Below are positions 15,172 to 16,280 of a DNA stretch of 16,280 nt, piece after piece. The notes below the pieces were generated by a model. It made no database searches and was not told where the DNA came from. It worked only from the letters and a program-made list of their open reading frames with translations. A program made the position numbers and the translations under genes. Position 1 is the stretch's first letter. Each line of letters starts with the position of its first letter. Origin of the DNA: Parvibaculum sp045863935 (GTDB lineage Bacteria; Pseudomonadota; Alphaproteobacteria; Parvibaculales; Parvibaculaceae); assembly GCF_045863935.1 (NCBI RefSeq), contig NZ_BTVP01000055.1:1-16280 (forward strand), given 5' to 3'.

Positions 15172-15702
15172 CTAGAGCTTCTCCACCTGCCCGTATTCGA
15201 GTTCGACCGGGGTCGCCCGGCCGAAAATCGACACGGCCACCTTGAGCCGCGCCTTTTCTTCGTCGACTTCCTCGACGAAACCGTTGAAAGAGGCGAACGG
15301 GCCGTCGGCCACGCGCACCTGCTCGCCGATCTCGAAAGTGATCGAGGGCTTCGGCCGCTCCACACCTTCCTGCACCTGATGCAGGATGCGGTCGACTTCC
15401 GCCTGGCTGATCGGCTGCGGCTTGTTGTCCGCGCCCAGAAAGCCAGTCACCTTCGGCGTATTCTTGACGAGATGGTAGGCCTCGTCCGTCATCTCCATCT
15501 TCGCGAGCACATAGCCCGGGAAGAACTTGCGCTCGGCGTTGATCTTCCGGCCCCGCCGCACCTCGACGACCTCTTCGGTCGGCACGAGGATTTCCTCGAA
15601 CTGATCGGAAAGACCCTGCTGTTCAGCCTGCTCGCGCAGCGAATCCGCGACCTTCTTCTCGAAGTTCGAATAGGCGTGAATAATGTACCAGCGCTTAGCC
15701 AT
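15172..15702 (-). CDS. nusG: Transcription termination/antitermination protein NusG, 176 aa
   Basis: NusG binds the RNA polymerase clamp, suppresses pausing, and links polymerase to Rho or to ribosomal protein S10. The NGN domain (about residues 1-115) begins MAKRWYIIHAYSNFEKKVA and contains KFFPGYVLAKM (FPGYVL at 61-66). The C-terminal KOW domain lies at about 122-176, with GEQVRVADGPFASFNGFVEE. The length is normal. The ATG at 15702 is 32 nt after the secE stop, with a weak Shine-Dalgarno (GGAAA). The stop is TAG. The secE-nusG pair upstream of rplK is the standard bacterial order, so NusG is co-expressed with the polymerase subunits it binds. Confidence 0.99.
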   Translation of the reverse strand: MAKRWYIIHAYSNFEKKVADSLREQAEQQGLSDQFEEILVPTEEVVEVRRGRKINAERKFFPGYVLAKMEMTDEAYHLVKNTPKVTGFLGADNKPQPISQAEVDRILHQVQEGVERPKPSITFEIGEQVRVADGPFASFNGFVEEVDEEKARLKVAVSIFGRATPVELEYGQVEKL

Positions 15703-15734
15703 GTTTGTTTCCGACGGGACTTGAGCCCCTGACC

Positions 15735-15935
15735 TCAGTTACCGCCGAAGCCGAGCACGAGCGAAACGATGTAGCTCAGCGCCGTGTCGGCCAGGAAGAA
15801 AAACACCATCGCGAACGAAACCATGATGAAGACCATCACCGTGGTGATGACCGTCTCGCGGCGCGTCGGCCAGGTGACCTTCGACGCCTCGGAGCGGACC
15901 TGCTGGAGGAACTGAAGCGGATTCGTCTTTGCCAT
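15735..15935 (-). CDS. secE: Preprotein translocase subunit SecE, 66 aa
   Basis: SecE is the essential clamp of the SecYEG protein-conducting channel in the inner membrane. The short single-helix form typical of Alphaproteobacteria is seen. An amphipathic conserved segment, VRSEASKVTWPTRRET (residues 13-28), is followed by one membrane helix at about 29-50 (VITTVMVFIMVSFAMVFFFL) and a short tail ending FGGN. The start MAKTNPLQF at 15935 is chosen because homology begins there. An open frame continuing upstream to 16055 runs into the tRNA gene and is spurious. A GAGAG purine run lies close to the ATG, so the ribosome-binding site is poorly spaced. It is followed by nusG after 32 nt. Confidence 0.97.
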   Translation of the reverse strand: MAKTNPLQFLQQVRSEASKVTWPTRRETVITTVMVFIMVSFAMVFFFLADTALSYIVSLVLGFGGN

Positions 15936-15980
15936 CTCTCTCGCCAAATGCCTCTCGACTACCGCTTCTATCGCCCGTCC

Positions 15981-16003
15981 GGCCGGGTCTCGCCCTCCCG
16001 GCC
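15981..16003 (-). repeat. Hairpin between tRNA-Trp and secE
   Basis: GGCCGGG (15981-15987) and CCCGGCC (15997-16003) are perfectly complementary with a 9-nt loop, 22 nt after the CCA end of tRNA-Trp and 45 nt before the secE ATG. No T-run follows. It may mark where the tRNA is separated from the secE-nusG message, or protect the processed 5' end. No promoter was recognised in this 90-nt spacer. Confidence 0.4.
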
Positions 16004-16025
16004 CTGCCGCCTCGCCCTCAGGCGC

Positions 16026-16101
16026 TGGCAGGAGTGGAGGGGCTCGAACCCCCAACCCCCGGTTTTGGAGACCGGTGCTCTACCAGTTGAGCTACACTCC
16101 T
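16026..16101 (-). tRNA. trnW: tRNA-Trp (anticodon CCA)
   Basis: The minus strand folds into a complete cloverleaf. The acceptor AGGAGTG/CACTCCT uses 16101-16095 and 16036-16030. The D-stem is GCTC/GAGC and the anticodon stem is CCGGT/ACCGG with loop CTCCAAA, giving anticodon CCA. The T-arm is GGGGG-TTCGAGC-CCCTC with one G-U pair. The discriminator base is G, and CCA is encoded (16028-16026). The total is 76 nt. The tuf-tRNA-Trp-secE-nusG arrangement is widespread in bacteria, so the tRNA is probably processed from a longer transcript. Confidence 0.98.
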
Positions 16102-16104
16102 AAA

Positions 16105-16146
16105 GCACGATCCGGGGAAATGGATTTCCGGTCTCCCGGATCATGC
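16105..16146. repeat. REP-like palindrome between tuf and tRNA-Trp (Hyphomicrobiales-type intergenic element)
   Basis: GATCCGGG (16109-16116) pairs perfectly with CCCGGATC (16135-16142). GCA and TGC extend it outside one mismatch, and a nested GGAAA/TTTCC stem (16116-16120 with 16125-16129) occupies the loop. The pattern, a GCATGATCCGG-like outer arm with a GGAAA..TTTCC core and ending GATCATGCTCAA, strongly resembles palindromic elements I recall as scattered between genes in Rhizobiales genomes. Here it lies 36 nt after the tuf stop. It could act as a terminator or a 3'-end-protecting hairpin for tuf. Family membership is from memory, not from a search. Confidence 0.6.
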
Positions 16147-16182
16147 TCAACCTTCAAGTCCCGCCGCTAAGCGTCCGGCCTT

Positions 16183-16280
16183 TTACTTCAACACCTTGGA
16201 GACGACGCCGGCGCCGACGGTACGTCCGCCTTCACGGATGGCGAAGCGCAGCTTCTCTTCCATCGCGATCGGCGCGATCA
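16183..16280 (-). CDS. tuf: Elongation factor Tu, C-terminal fragment (copy upstream of tRNA-Trp)
   Basis: The last 32 codons are present and the gene continues past the right edge. They include MEEKLRFAIREGGRTVGAG and end VVSKVLK before a TAA at 16185-16183, the conserved C-terminus of EF-Tu domain III. This is the second tuf of the locus and has the same orientation as the copy starting at position 55. It stands upstream of tRNA-Trp, secE and nusG, the usual place of the tufB-type copy. Confidence 0.96.
   Translation of the reverse strand, partial: IAPIAMEEKLRFAIREGGRTVGAGVVSKVLK

Noticed and set aside
15936..16055. 40-codon N-terminal extension of secE
   Set aside because: It would run into the tRNA-Trp gene. 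SecE homology begins at MAKTNPLQF.

Overview
The window is a GC-rich housekeeping locus from an alphaproteobacterium. It holds the rpo/L11-L1-L10-L12 cluster joined to the str operon. Almost everything is read from the minus strand, so the functional order runs from the right edge to the left edge: tuf (3' end only), tRNA-Trp(CCA), secE, nusG, rplK, rplA, rplJ, rplL, rpoB, rpoC, then rpsL, rpsG, fusA and the 5' end of a second tuf. Three things point to Alphaproteobacteria: this fused gene order, the alpha-type RpoB and RpoC sequences, and a GATCCGGG...CCCGGATC palindrome of a type I remember from Hyphomicrobiales (Rhizobiales) intergenic regions. A Parvibaculum-like genus is possible, but I cannot establish the genus from the sequence alone.

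Layout. Positions 16183-16280 encode the EF-Tu C-terminus. Positions 16102-16182 hold the REP-like palindrome. Positions 16026-16101 are tRNA-Trp. Positions 15172-15935 encode SecE and NusG. Positions 13924-15062 encode L11 and L1, which almost touch. Positions 13527-13923 are a 397-nt gene-free, hairpin-rich leader for L10-L12. Positions 12585-13526 encode L10 (GTG start) and L12. Positions 8316-12404 encode RpoB and 3959-8161 encode RpoC, each preceded by a 150-180 nt spacer with strong stem-loops. Positions 3905-3930 are a hairpin between convergent genes. Positions 3488-3886 carry the only plus-strand gene, a four-helix membrane protein of unknown function. Positions 3057-3487 hold a well-formed minus-strand promoter (TTGACG-17-TAATTT), a long structured str leader and a palindrome in front of the membrane-protein gene. 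Positions 97-3056 encode S12, S7 and EF-G. Positions 1-55 are the start of the second tuf.

How the genes work together. The products are the translation elongation factors, the ribosomal stalk (L10, L12, L11), the L1 stalk, two 30S proteins (S12, S7), the two large RNA polymerase subunits, the elongation and anti-termination factor NusG, and the SecE translocon subunit. Grouping them couples synthesis of RNA polymerase and ribosomes. In Escherichia coli such operons are controlled by ribosomal-protein feedback on mRNA leaders and by attenuation or RNase processing between rplL and rpoB. The structured spacers seen here are the natural places for equivalent control.

I found no mobile element, CRISPR array, defence system or clearly novel multi-gene system. 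The points most worth following are non-coding: the str leader with its terminator-like hairpin, the palindrome inside the str promoter, the hairpins flanking rpoB, the rplJ leader, and the isolated membrane-protein gene between rpoC and rpsL.
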